The notes beneath the pieces were generated by a model. It was not told the DNA's origin and made no database searches. It saw only the letters and a program-made list of their open reading frames with translations. Made by a program: the position numbers and the translations under genes. Of a stretch of DNA of 64,000 nucleotides, positions 1-13,159 are shown one piece after another (position 1 is the first letter of the stretch; every line of letters begins with the position of its first letter). Origin of the DNA: Toxonevra muliebris (lineage: Eukaryota; Arthropoda; Insecta; Diptera; Pallopteridae); assembly GCA_963691655.1 (NCBI GenBank), contig OY829328.1, forward strand, positions 86,556,400 through 86,620,399, given 5' to 3'.

Positions 1-2313
1 TGAGGGTAATTTTTGTTTATTGTAAAGAAATTTGATTTTATACTCTTAACCTATTACCCCGTTACCCAGCACTTAATGGTATAAACAGAACCAAGGCAGC
101 TAGCCTCTAACCGCTTACTTCTTCTGAGGGAATAAACACAATAAGAGCAAAACAAAAGGAGTTGGATTTGATTATTGTTTCAACAACTAATTTTTTTATT
201 TAACTTATCAATTATCAAAAAATAAGAGGAAAACTTCAATATTCTGTAATTTGAAAAAAAAATGTTGCATAAATTAAAATTATTTACATAGTTTATTTGT
301 ACAAAAACGTCAAAAACATCAAAAGAATGAAGAAACTAAAAAATATGGCAATGTTTCTCCTCTCACAAGAGAGAAAACATTGTGAAGTTGAGAAAATTTG
401 GATAGAATCTAGTGTAGCGTCGTTGAGGCGGCAGCAAGCCGCAGAAAATTGTTCCCATACAAATTCGTAAAATTCTGTGTGTTTGTTGCTGAAGCTGAGG
501 CCGGCTGCTTTGGTTGTGTTTATACCATAACTCTATAGCGTAAATAGACCTAGTGATTCTGTTTATCTAATAGATCTATCTCTTTATAAAGCGTAGAATC
601 GGTTCGAGTGAAATCGGAATCTTATTTTTCCACATGCCACGTAAAATATTAAATCAATTGTAGTTACTCTTTTGGTTAACAGCTCACACTTCGTTCAAAC
701 ATCATAGCTTAATTTTTTACCTGTGAACTTCGAAGCTGTTTTCAGTAAACCATAATTATTAGTAAAAAATAATAGTAGGTATAGGTACCTCAAGTGAAAG
801 AATAATAAAACAAAAACAAAGATAAAAATAAGAACAAGCCGTGAAGAAAGTAAATAAAATCTATAAAGGTGCTTAAAAGTGCATGTGGGTTCATTTCCTG
901 TATGCAGTTGTTTTTTTTTTCTTAATTTTTTTATAAGTATTTTTGTTGTTTTTTTTTTTTTTTTTTTTTTGTTTACCACGTTCAGTGTTTTTTGCACTAC
1001 TGCCTAACTACTCTGGTTTTATTCTCGTTTTGCTTTCATTGTATTTTTGTGTTTTCTTTATTTGATTTTGTTTTCTTGTTACCTTTTACTTCTTATTATT
1101 GCAAATACTCTACTCTACCTGTGTGTGTAATTTGTTTGCTTCTTGCACTTTTGCCTTTTGCCTGTCAATAAACCTAAACTGGTTTTCTTCTGCATTTTAA
1201 AAATGTACTCTTATTTATGTACAGGCATATGTTTATATTTCTACTACTACTACTCAGTGCAGTAATGTACTTTAAAATGTAAGTGAAAAATGTTGACTTA
1301 TCGATATTAAATTACCCACATTCGATTTTTTCCGTTCAACTCGCAGTTTATTCACATTATAAATAAAAATTTGTATAAATCAAATTCTGAGCATTATTAT
1401 TATTTGATGAGAAAGAAATGTAGTAGTATCAAACATGCTCACAAGCTCAAATAATTACTTCTGCTCCGCCGATAAAGTATGGCACGAGTCAAAAACGCTC
1501 TGCCAATAAACTTTCAAGTACTGTTTGATAACTTTGAAAATAAAAAAAAATAGAAAATTTATCCTCAAACTCTTTCAATTACTGAGCCTTAAATTACCCC
1601 CACATTTCGTTTCAGATTCGATAATATTTGGATTGATGAGATATTTCTTTAATTATTAAAATTATTAGGCTTTAAATGAAAATGATGCCAGAAAAATATC
1701 AAAAAGTTCATAGAACTAGCAGATCAGACGATCGTTTCGGAACCAGCTATGGTTCCTCATCAGTGATCTTTTTTGAGAGTATGTACATAATTCAGAGCAG
1801 AAAATTAATTATTTTTGTAATCAATTACTTTGGAATTACGTTTACTATGGTAATTGAAAAAATATGATTACGATTACTTTAATCTTAATCTTAACTGTTT
1901 TGTTTGACTAACTTAATTTAAAGTACATTACTTTCTTTTTTCTTAACTTTTTTTTAGTTTATTAAAAAAAAAGTTGGCAATTTATTAAATGTCAATTTTA
2001 AATTTTTTAGTGTATAAATAATTTTTAAATATTTATTTACTTTTGTGCGGCATTTTTTTTGTTAAATAGTTTTTTATTCGTGAAATTTATATTTCGTGAT
2101 ATTTTTAAAGATTTGAGTTTTTCAAATATTTATACTTTTAATTAAAATGAATATATACAATTAATAAAATATTTGAGTTTTAAAAGTGTTTTGTGTTTGT
2201 TTCGTGTTTTTTTCACGATAAGTATTGAATTTCGAAATGGGCTAAATTCAAAGCGGTTTATGTTTCAATGAGTAAAGCTCTTTTTTAGTATTTTTTTTTT
2301 TGTAATTTTTCAG
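1..2313. other. Noncoding AT-rich sequence
   Basis: I see no gene here. The stretch is AT-rich with several homopolymer runs, the longest a T run of over 20 bases at about 949-970. A somewhat GC-richer patch lies at 415-520, with GGCGG, GCAGCAAG and GGCCGGC words, but it has no convincing open frame or splice pair. The stretch ends in a T-rich tract that acts as the candidate polypyrimidine tract of the microexon at 2314. Confidence 0.6.
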
Positions 2314-2338
2314 AATATTAATGTACCTAAACTTAAAG
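2314..2338 (+). other. Candidate 25-nt microexon
   Basis: A T-rich tract from about 2281 leads into TTTTTCAG ending at 2313. Only 25 bases later comes AAAG followed by GTAAGA at 2339-2344, so the segment is bracketed by good acceptor and donor matches. Two frames are open: one begins at an internal ATG and reads MYLNLK, the other reads NINVPKLK. The length is not a multiple of three, so a coding use would shift phase; it could equally be a leader microexon. In DNA this T-rich such pairs arise by chance, so confidence is low without transcript data. Confidence 0.25.
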
Positions 2339-2344
2339 GTAAGA

Positions 2345-5300
2345 AAGATTTTAATTTTTTTTTACTTTTACTTTAATTTTTTTAACCTCAAAAAGATTAA
2401 TCTATTCGGCTCACTGTGCCCCAATTTAGACATGGTAATTTTTGTTGCTCAATTCTACACTTCGTCGAAGAAAGAAAGAGAGGAAGATAGCAATTTTTTG
2501 TAATCTTGTATTCTCTTAAAACGATAAAAATTGAGCTATGATTTGGCCAGCCTATCGCTCAGTACACTCCAATACTCCTATATATAAATTTTAAACTTAA
2601 TACCTTGTTTTGTGAGGGTCACCTTTCTACAGCATAGATTCTTTAAAAATCAATGATCATATTTAAGTGGATATTCATTAACCATAGCATGCCAGCTTAT
2701 ACGTCACAGTATGACCCTTTTTAAAAATTATTGGTATCATATGTACATTTGTATATGGTATGTAAGCATTTATATGCATCATCATGGTACTTTTCTATTA
2801 ATTTATCACACTTCACAACATCCTTTTTTTTTATTTAAATTTTTCTTATTTTATTATCACAAATGTTTTTTTTTTTATAAAATTGTTTTGTATTTGTTTT
2901 TCCTTTATTTCTTTTCACTGTTCCTTTGTGTTTGGTTTGTGTTGCATTTATGCGGGTTTTCCTTTTTTCTATTCCGTTTTTTTGTTTCCTCCCAAAAAAA
3001 AAAAAAAATATATATCAAATTACAATACTTCACCTTTTCCTGTACATGGATTTCCAGTATATTCTCGTATATATTTGTATATATATTTATTCTGTTTTGT
3101 TTTTCAAGTGGTTTAACAAGTAGTTGTGTGTTCTGTGCTGTTTAGTATACCTTTTTTTATTTTTCTTCTTTTTTTTATAGTGCAACAGTATGTATTTCAT
3201 TTTATGAAAGATTCCCAAGGAATTACATTTACAATTTGTGTCGTGTGAATTTGTATTTAAATATCAATAACCAATTTCTGTTGTTATCATCACATTGATT
3301 TGGTAAATTTAGGATTGTTTTAAATTTGGATACAGTCGTCTATTAGCTATGGCACTTTATTTAGAGATTTTTATTATTTTGTTTTATAAATTTTTTTTGG
3401 TAGGGTAGGAATGATTTTTCTAAACCTTTTTTCTAGTTATTGATGTTAGGTGAAATTAAAAAAAAAATGCCCTTGCCGCGAATTGAGTCCGAGACTCTCG
3501 AGAAGATAATCTATAACGCTGTCACTTCGCCACTAAGACCCACTTGGCTAAAGTAAAAGTACAGTTGGCAGTGTCGTGAAACTGCGAAGACCCCAATCTT
3601 TTCCACTTACTGTAATCGAAATGTCAGCCTTGACATAAACTGGATAATACTATTATGGATAATCAATTATTACCTTTCAATTTAGTTATCAATGATGAAA
3701 AATACTTAATGTCTTCATATAATGTCTTATATATTTTTAATATTTGATCTATTATATATAGATGATCTCAAAACTAAGAAATCTCCCAAATAATATTGGC
3801 GGCACAAAGTGCTTGCCTGTTAATTCCTGTTTTATTGAAACATACACAAAAACTTTATAATCAAATAAAATTTTATAGAATCTGAGAAATTCTTTTTTGC
3901 CACGTTGCTTCATTTCGCACCAATTGAATTTTTATTTTCATTTGGACTGAATGAAGTTTTACACAAATTTAATTCATGACTAAACCATGAAATTTATAAC
4001 CATAGAATACCAAATTCATATGAAATCATCAACATCACATCATCATTACACACCAATATGGCTTGAAATTATCGTTATAAGCTTTATAAATTTCAACAAC
4101 AGTTGTACGATAAGCATTTAGTTAAGTAAAATGCCGAACTTTTGAGTGCAGGATTTATTCAGTGGAACTGTAAACAGCTTTAATATAATGCTTTAAAATC
4201 TGAGCAATTTCTTAACAGTTTTATAGTTACTTGTTAAGACAGAATTTGGATTAAGATAAATAGTTTTTGCGAGCAAAACTAGCACTTGTGTATAATTAAA
4301 GCAGAATCACTCTAAGGGTGTTTTCTAGACTGAACCACAACATATTCCTTAACTTCTGTTATGTATTCTTTATAAAAAAAAAACAATTACAAATAGTTGA
4401 AAAAAAGAAGCTAAAAGAATTAGAGTTTGTTTAAAAAGTGTTGATAAATACATACATACAAACCTTGCGCAGAAAGAGAATATTCTACTTCTTACTTTCA
4501 ATGGACCAATTACAGTCGTTCGCATTTATTGAGTGTTAGTAAAATTCTCTCAATTTATGTAGTAGAAATAGAAACTTAATTGATAAAGTCTGGTCTCTCT
4601 CTCTCTTTCTCACCCTCTCTATACCTATCCACTGATCTCTTCTTTGCCTCGCACTCATTCGAGTTATGGTGCACGGAAATTCTTAGCAGCTTTTCTATAA
4701 TTATATTAATTCAATCTTAATTGTTTTACTGCTACTGGCTGCCTGCCTTTGTGCCACACTGTGTTATACTTGTTGCTGTTTTTTTATTATTATTTATGTA
4801 TTTTTAACCATGATCAAATTAATATTAGTTTTTATATTAATACTTACAATATTTTTTTTCTGCGTCTCCTTCTTCTTTGGTTTCCACAACATTTTCGCTG
4901 CTTAAATTACAATTTGGTTTATTTTTTTTCCTTATTTTTTTTGTTTCTCTTGTCTTTTCTTTTGTTTGTGTTTGCTCATTTTAAGCATTATTTATTTACT
5001 TTATATTTATTGCAATATTTTTTATAATAAAAAATATTTAGTAAGTATTTAAACAACGAAAAGTATTTTTATTACTATTGTTATTGTTGGTGGTGTTGTT
5101 GTTATTATTACTTTTCAAGTGTTGCGTTACAAATGCGATTTAGTGCGCGACTGATGCTTCTTTATCTACTGCCAAAACAGAAGCAGCAATAAATGTTGCC
5201 ATCATGTATTATCCCAGTGGGTTGAGTTAAGAGCAGCGTGGGCCAAAGAATATCCCACATGCACAATAGCATAGGGACATAGAAAAAGAGCTCAGTCGAT

Positions 5301-7550
5301 GATTGTGCTTGTACATGGGTGCCCATCACTTTTTTAGAGTGATACAGAATTAACTGCAAAAGAAAAATAAATCAGATGTAGTCTCTGAGATATTTTTCTG
5401 TCTTTGAGAATATACTCTCTTCAGAATGCAGAGCCAGCCTGTTAGATATGATCATTAATATTTTTCTTGCTGCGAAATCGTTTTCCTTCAGCGAAATGTC
5501 TGAAGACTTAAAACTCCGAACAAAACAGCAATATGGATTCTTTTTCCAAAGAAATTAACCCTAATTGGGTTTCCAGCAGGCCGTTTTCAATTGTTATTAT
5601 AAGACTCTCGTTTTTGGTATCAATACGCTATTACCACAAAGTAGTGAGAGTAAAAAAGAACGCTATACAATTTCGCCTATCTTAAACCCTAATATTCCTG
5701 AAACCAAATTCAGTTCGCTTCAATTACATTCAGTATATCTAGTACAGAATTCGTAATTAAAAAGAGACAACGAAAAGATTCCGCTTCACTGCTTCTCAAA
5801 CCCTTGCATTCCCATTGGGATTTGTATTATTTCTGCTGCTGCTAGATATTACTGCTAGTACTACATATACTCACTCTACTGGTAGAGTAGTACAATGGTT
5901 AATATAACTAACTTCTCTTTTTATGCCATACAATTTTCAATGTTGAAATCTTTTAAAAATATGAAAATTACCATAAAACAAAAATTTGCAAGTATGAATG
6001 ATTTTAACGAGTTTTTGGTTAGTTATTTGTAAATGTGCAACAAAATTATGAGAGAAAAATGTTTTGCATTTTGAAATTTATTTCATTAAAAAATAAAAAA
6101 CCATAAAAATAAAGAAGGTATTTAAGAAAACTGGAAAACAACAAAGTAACGCTTACGCAAGTTACGCTAATATCATTTGAGTAGATACCTCAGGTACTTT
6201 TTGATGAAAACAATAGGAGAATGCCATTGCAAATTTACTTTAAAAAATTTTATGTATTATGAAATAATTTGTTTGAATTTCTGCAACTAATGTGTTTGCC
6301 AATTTAAATTTTATTTTTGTTTTTGCTTTGTACATCTCCCATGTTTTTAAAAGCCAATCAACGATTTTCAACGCGTCCGCATGCATTTAACCAAATCATT
6401 AGCGAAAGTGAATTGCTTTTCAATATAAAATAGAAGAATTTTTACTTTTCTTTTACAGGTTTTTGTTAAAATGTGTTAGGGATAAGTAATGATATCATAT
6501 AAATTAAATGTTTATATATCGGGTTTCCCTAGCAGTTTACGAAAGCTGCGAAAGAAGGGTTTACGTCTTTTCGATTCTTCAAAAGAGGGATTTTACCTGG
6601 TTCCCTCTCCTTGAATCCATAAATGACAGGTTGTAAGATTACGACTTGCTATTGGTGCAATCGTGTGTTTCGTTCTCATACTTTATTTTGTTTTCAACGC
6701 TGCCCTCGCTCTGGCGCATAGCTTTTAAGCCAATTAACTCAAATCATTACCTGTAATATTAAAAAAAATACGGCTTAGAGTTGGTATCTGCAAAGTTTAA
6801 AGAAAACCCTAATTAAGAAAGCAGCAAGCTTATGCAAGCAATACATCTGCTATTGTTCTGATCTCGTAAAGAGTAGGAGACACCTTGAAAATATATCTTA
6901 TCATCATTCTCGTCCTCTATCTGAACTTTTTATGTTCCTGCAAGAAACCAAGATATTTGACTCCTCCCTCATCTTTGTATTTTCTTCTTTCTTTTTTTTT
7001 TTTAAAAGATTCTCATCTTTTTCTTCAATTTCCTTTTCTTCTACCTATGAAGTACAAAGGTCGTACGAACTGGCAGCTCCAAAAGGCTAATGAACTTCCT
7101 TTCCATCCTCAAATCGAATCTAATCGAGCATTTTTTTAAATATAATTAGAACAATCATTCTTCAATTAATGCATTCTCTATAGGACATTGAGGGAAAAAG
7201 GAGGAGTTGGTGTGAAAACATCTCCTCGAATCTGCTGGTTTTTCCAATAATTGTAAAGTGTATAGTTGAAAAGATTTGACGGATTTCTTCTCAAATGTCA
7301 AAAAACAGCATCGCGCCGCAAAAGATTGTGTTTCTGCCTTAACGATCTCAATTTTAAAGAGCGAAACATTTCATATTAAAAAAACGAAAAGAGAGTGCGG
7401 CACTCGGTCGGAGAATTCGCCTTTAATCTTCTTACTCGGCAAAGTGTGTCACCGTGGTTCACAAATGAATGACTTTTATTCATTGTTAAGTTTTGAACAC
7501 AATGGATGCGACAGCGACATGACGATAAAATAGCGTCGGCTGCAAATGTT
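2345..7550. other. Noncoding AT-rich sequence with simple repeats
   Basis: Apart from the tRNA-like relic near 3.5 kb I see no gene. The open frames at 2711-3145 and 4749-5027 translate to runs of Phe, Leu, Tyr and Ile from T-rich DNA and lack any domain or splice context. A CT-rich stretch lies at about 4590-4625. Confidence 0.55.
3468..3545 (-). repeat. tRNA-like relic, possibly a SINE head
   Basis: Read on the minus strand, this patch has a box-A-like TAGTGGCGAAGTGAC (3521-3535) and, about 30 bases downstream, a box-B-like GGACTCAATTC within 3476-3490, the spacing of an internal RNA polymerase III promoter. It is GC-richer than its surroundings and is followed on that strand by a T/A-rich tail. 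I could not fold it into a complete cloverleaf, so a functional tRNA is unlikely. A tRNA-derived SINE or a decayed tRNA copy fits better. Confidence 0.3.
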
Positions 7551-7561
7551 GTCGTTCTGAC

Positions 7562-8509
7562 TAGTGTTGATTCAATACCCATATAGTTTCGATACTTTTT
7601 CTCATGACTTGTATCGAGTAAAGGTATCGATGCCACTGAAACTATCGGAAAAAAGTATTGAGTATGTATTTGTATCGAATACTCGTTTGGAGAGACAAAT
7701 TACACTACTCGAAACGAAATTGGCATCAGCCACCTCATACATTTCTCTGATAACGATGGCGTAATCGGTTTTTTGTCGTTAGGTCATGTTTTTTCAGATA
7801 TTTCCACTTGAAACACGTGAATAAAAATGACTTATGAGCTGCCTGCCGTAAAAGAAAAGTTTCTGAGCAGTGTTAACTTATATGATAGTTATTATGTTTC
7901 GATACAAATCGTTTGAAAATTTATGGCCCCTATTATGAGCTGCTTTCGACGTTCGATCTTCGCTGGTTATCGAAGATCGAATATCGAATGTAAAATTCAA
8001 TCCTATCGAAATTTTTGTTGCGCATCGAATTTTTTGTCGAACACAATTTTGCTTTCGATACGTGCATGCTGAGAAATAATTGTTCAAAATGTAAGTATTT
8101 TGCAATTTTGTAGCTTTTTGAGGACTAAAAACTAATTTTAAACGGGTTTTGTAAATTTTATACAGGTCTAAAGTGGTGAGCAACAAATTGCAGTTAGCAA
8201 ATACTTTGATTGCAAAGAATATTTCCTCAATTGTAGAATTGTTGCCAATTTTAATATGTTTGGAATTGATCTTGATTATAGCTTGTTAGAAATATTTTAT
8301 TTTAATCAAAAATTTTCAATATACATTATATTCTACATATAATATGTGGCAATATTTTCTAGAACTTTTATACTGTACTGCAAGTATCAAGAGTTTCCGA
8401 AACTGGTCCTTTTTTTCGATACCAAGTAAAACATTTATGGTATAGCGTCGAGTAAAAAAGTACTTGAATCGAGTATTTAGTCGCACTTACTTATATCGAA
8501 TCATCACTC
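7562..8509. mobile_element. Decayed non-autonomous hAT-like element
   Basis: The left end reads TAGTGTTGATTCAATA and the right end, read inward on the other strand, GAGTGATGATTCGATA, 13 of 16 identical. TAGNG-type ends are typical of hAT transposons. The 8 bases outside each end (GTTCTGAC and ACGCTGAC) share their last five, consistent with a worn 8-bp target duplication. The interior is rich in ATCGA/TCGAT words, contains a perfect 11-bp hairpin at 7952-7981 and encodes no transposase I can recognise. The open frames inside are short and not recognisable. Confidence 0.45.
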
Positions 8510-8519
8510 ACGCTGACTG

Positions 8520-9704
8520 AACACAGTAAACGTGACAACGACAGAAACAACTGTTAATTTTTTATGTGTATGAATTTTTTATAAGTAATTTTACAGTTTT
8601 TAAACATTATTAAATTTCACACTATGAATCAATTAGAAAATTTTTTACAATTATTTAACAAGCGCTGTGCATTTGGCAAATCAGGCGTATCAATTTTCAA
8701 AAATTAAATTATTTACAATCGAAAATAAAAGAAATAAGCAAAACGGAATTATTTTCACGATTAATAATTTGTTAACATTTCATTCTGCTGCAGGTCAAAA
8801 TAGAAATAGTTTGAAGTCGACGACTGCGGCAATTGTTGTCGTCTTGTATTGTCAAAATCTTGCAGCCAATGCGTTTAAGATATAAATGTCGCTATGCTGC
8901 TGTTGCATCTATTGTCTTCAGAACTTTATACATTAGATTAGGTGTTGCATGAGCTACTTTGATTTTTGATAGAGCAAATCAAGATACACTTTCAATCTGA
9001 TTCTTTTTTATACATGTATTCCATTAGCAATCCACAATCAATAACATTGATAATAATTTATTTTTTGCTGCTAATTTCATTCACAATTTAACTGAAAAAT
9101 TAAAATTGCAAGTACATTAGTAATCAGTATTTAAAAACAACAACTACTAGTGGTTGCTATTTAGTAATAACTTTTTCTATAAACATTTTCATAAGCATTG
9201 CAAAACTGTCGAGAAAAAAATTTAATTATAACTTATGTATTGTTTATATTTTCTGCTTGTGCTTGTGAAATTTTACATATCGTAACTAAAAATTTTTTTT
9301 TCTTGCTTTTTTTTTACATATTTATATGAATGAATGAAGTTAGTTACTTTTTCCTGGGTGCACCCACAAATTAAATTGTTTTTTTTTTTTTTTTATTAAA
9401 AAACACTTATGATCGCAAAAACCTACTTTTTCATATAGTAAGTACTGAGTACATACTTGAAGCTGAATATACTCGTTTGCTGCACTATTTACATAAATGT
9501 GATTAAGCAAAAGTTGATATCATTCCCCTCTTTTGTTAATAAATAAATTTAATAAAAAGCAACAGTAACTATAATAAGTATGAGTCAAGTATACTTATTT
9601 GCATACACTGTAGACGAGTATATTTCTCAAATGAGAGTAATTTTTAGTTTTTCATTTTCATTTCATTATTATGAATTGCATTTGGGTGTGCTTCAAAAAA
9701 CATT

Positions 9705-9743
<39 letters not shown>

Positions 9744-12030
9744 ATTTTACAACAGCAAATTGCGCTGAATTAATTAATTTTAATTATGGTTTGTTTTTTT
9801 TTTCATTTTATTAATTTAATTTAATTGCATTTTAATGTGAGTGTAGCTTTAATACAGTACTTAATTTATACTAAAAAAAGTAGATAGTTGATAAAAAAAA
9901 AAGTGGACTTAACTTTAGTATATAGTATGAAAAAATGCAAATTTTTCAACTATGTATTATATAAAATTTTTCAATTATAATTAAAAAAGAAAAATAGGGC
10001 AGTATTGTACAATAAAAATAAAATAAAAACAAATTCTTTGTAGACTATCCATATCGAATATTGAAAAATATTTAAATTTCAACTATAAATAAATAAATAT
10101 TTACCATTAAAACTCAAAGAATTTCATTACAAAAATGAGAACAAACATGCGGGAGACAACAACAGCTACAGCAGCAACAACAACAAAATCTAAAGAATTT
10201 CTCACCCCTCTAATTACAAACACATGAGTTTGAAAATTACTAAAAATACATACATACAATCATCTCAACTGATCTGAAAGCAACGGTGTACCAGTAGGAA
10301 ATTTTATACATATGCATATGTAAGTAGTTGATGATTGGGTAATAAGGGCCAAATATTGAATATTTTTACTAAAGAATTTTTCGAATTTCACAGTTTTACA
10401 AATCAAAACTAAAACAAAATAAAGCAAACTTATGTAAATATTTGACATACTTAAAATAAACATTCGAAATGTATGTAAATATCAAAAGCACTGATCAAAC
10501 AAACAGACAAAAAAAAAGAATAAAATTTATCACAAATCTTGGACTACGAAATTCCAAAAATCAAACGTGTTTGAAATGTAAATGAGAAGAAACAAAAACA
10601 AAACTAAAACAAAACAGAAAAGGAAAAAACGTAATTGCAATTTTAATATGTATACAGGTTTATATATTTACAAAGATATGCAAAAACAACAAATACTTAT
10701 TATAAATTTTTTTTAACTATTTACTATTAAGGTATCGAATTAACTTTATTTATTATTTGATTTTCTTTCACTTTTTAATTCTAGGCACACATATTTTTAT
10801 TTAAGTATTTTTGCCCTTATACAAAAAATGGCGTCAAAAAAAAAAAAAAAAAAGAATAAAACTGATTTTATTTTCACTCGACAAAAAAATATATATAATT
10901 TTTATTATGTATTTGTTTTTTCTTTCTTTTTTTTTGTAGTTTATTACGCTTAATTATTTCATATTAAATCAGAAATTCTGAAAAAATAAAATTTGGTAGC
11001 CGCAACACCAGAAAAAAAAGCATAAATTATAAAGTTGAATTCATTTTTTTTGTTTGTTTTTTTTTTTTTTTTTTTTAAATTTAGAATTTAGGTTAAAGCT
11101 AAAGTTGATTATTCTGTATTTTTTTTTCTTTTCTGGTTATTGTTGTTGTAAATGTAACTTTCTTTTTGTTGTAATTTTTGTGACAAAAGTTAAAACAAAA
11201 GAAAAAATACAAAAGAAACCCCTTAACTTTTGAGTAGGAAAATTAAAATCTCAAAAAAGACAAAATTTTATTTTTGCTTTTTTTTTGTTTTGTTTTTAAT
11301 TTCACTTTTTTGTTGTCGTTTTCGTTTTAAACATATATTAGTTGTAGCTTTGTTATTGTTTTAGTTTGTTGTTTTTTTATTTTTATTTTTTTTTAACATA
11401 TTAACATAATTATATTATTAGCAGTCTAATTAATGCTTGGTACTTTAACACATACTATACACAGGGTCAAGGGAACTTCGTTGAGTTAGTGCAATTAATT
11501 TTGATTTACTTTTTTTTATTACTAGGTAGTATTCATTTTTTTTTTTTAGTTTTAATGTTATAAAGAGAAAATCGGTGAAACGCTTTGCTGTTATTTTGTT
11601 TGAAAGGTTAATTTAAAAAGTTTTTTATAATTTTTTACAGAACATTGAATTTGAACAATAGTAAATTAAAAGCAACAAGTGCATGGCCAGTGATGATCAA
11701 GTCTAAGTAGACTCTAATGTAGTTTATAGTTGTTACACTAATTTATATTTCGAATTTTGTTTTTCTGTCTGAGGAGAACCGAAAGAACCTTTAGTTCAGC
11801 TCCATTATGAATTCAATGTCTAGCCAGTATGTGTGTATATAAAGAGTTTGAATTACTAATGATTACCCCACTTCGTTTCAATAGATCTTTAAGGTCACAG
11901 TACATATCACCCTGTCTAAGCCTTGAATGGCCAAATATGTTACAGAGTTAATTAAGAATACTGGAAAAGTAAAAAAAAGAAGACAGTATTCTTTAGTAGT
12001 ATTTTTTCAATAGAAATAAACTCATAAGGG
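8520..12030. other. Noncoding AT-rich sequence
   Basis: No gene seen. The region is very AT-rich, with a T run of about 29 bases near 9707-9735, A runs near 10837-10853 and T runs near 11050-11076. Open frames here are AT-driven. Nothing else stands out. Confidence 0.6.
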
Positions 12031-12059
12031 AACTATGTTTAAAATAACTTCTTCAGATT

Positions 12060-13150
12060 ATGCCACGATAGCCCCAAGGTTCGTAATTTTATCGATTGAT
12101 TTTAGAAACTTCTACGAATTTCAAGAAACGAGTATCCATAACCGAAAATTTTCTGTCAATTCTAACAACATCTCCATAAATCAATTTGAGGATCTTCTGC
12201 GGATAGTTAAAATCTATGATTCCTGAGAGATTTTTACAGAAATATAATTTCATACTTTTCACTAATCGTTCGTGTAGTTCTAGACAGTTTTACAGAAATT
12301 ATTTATCAGCTATACGCACCTTTTTTGCAGATGGCTTAAAGATACGTAAAGAAACGAGAGCCCATGATTTTGAAAATATCTTTAAGTGGCACAGAGAAAG
12401 TTCTAATGTTTTTAACCATACCTCCATCTATTAATTTTAAGAACGGATTGTGTGATATCTCAGATACCGTAGAGATTCTTCAAGACATATAGTTCCATAG
12501 TTTTTACGAATCATTTTTGTAGATACAGTAGACATAGAAAGTGTTCTTCTGTACACTTTAATCGATTCATTTTAGAAATTTATTCGGTTAATTGGAGATA
12601 TAAGCGGAATCATCTAAGAGAAGTTTAAAGAAACCAGAGCCTGTAAAAGTGCTCGGACTAGGAGAGTGTTTTATTCGAGCCCCGAAAGTGGAACGCGCAA
12701 AGCGGTAACGACCTAATCTCCGTTGAAAAGACCAGGTACAGAGGGACGAGTCTACACTTGGCCCTACTAAATGGCGCCAGCACGCACATTGCAGAAGCTA
12801 CTGGCGAGGCTTTATAGAGGCGGCCAAGGCCGATCATCGGTTGTAGAGCCAACTAAATAAGTAAGTAAGAGCTTGTAATTTGCAAATTATTGTTTTTGTA
12901 AATCCAGGCAGTGGTACAAAATATGTTCTATCGATTGTTTCCACACCTTTACCGATTGCAGAAGTTTTAGTAACTTCTGCATATAGTTTGAGCTCTATGA
13001 TGCGAAAGAAATTCGTCTATATATGAGATCTCATAACTTTGAAATTATTGTTTTTATAAGCCGAGCACAGTAACAAAAAAAATGCTCTATCGATTTTACA
13101 CACTACCATTGATTGAACTCAGCAACTTCTATAACACCAGCAAGCAACAG
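12060..13150. repeat. Degraded ~157-bp tandem repeat
   Basis: Related segments built around ATCGATT...TTTTAGAAA...CTTCT recur at about 12093, 12250, 12410, 12562, 12930 and 13088. The spacing is close to 157 bases, except for one gap explained by the 221-bp insertion at 12647-12867. Each unit also carries a GAAACGAGAGCCC-like segment and an AAATTATTGTTTTT-like segment. The units are strongly diverged, so the array is old. Short open frames inside it (12035-12434) have no recognisable product. Confidence 0.55.
12647..12867 (+). mobile_element. 5'-truncated non-LTR retroelement or SINE tail with target duplication
   Basis: This GC-rich 221-bp block interrupts one monomer of the ~157-bp tandem repeat. 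It ends in repeated TAAG and is flanked by AGAGCCTGTAA (12636-12646) and AGAGCTTGTAA (12868-12878), an 11-bp direct repeat with one mismatch, as target-primed reverse transcription would leave. A forward frame reads DLISVEKTRYRGTSLHLALL and then stops, which could be the C-terminal tail of a LINE ORF2 or a SINE body copied from one. The minus-strand open frame over it is a shadow. Confidence 0.6.
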
Positions 13151-13159
13151 AGTAAACAA

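Noticed and set aside
695..997. 100-codon minus-strand frame with a Lys-rich start
   Set aside because: The Lys run is the translation of a long A tract; no gene features.
2711..3145. 144-codon open frame, the longest in the window
   Set aside because: Almost entirely Phe, Leu, Tyr, Ser and Ile from T-rich DNA with an A run inside; typical low-complexity chance translation.
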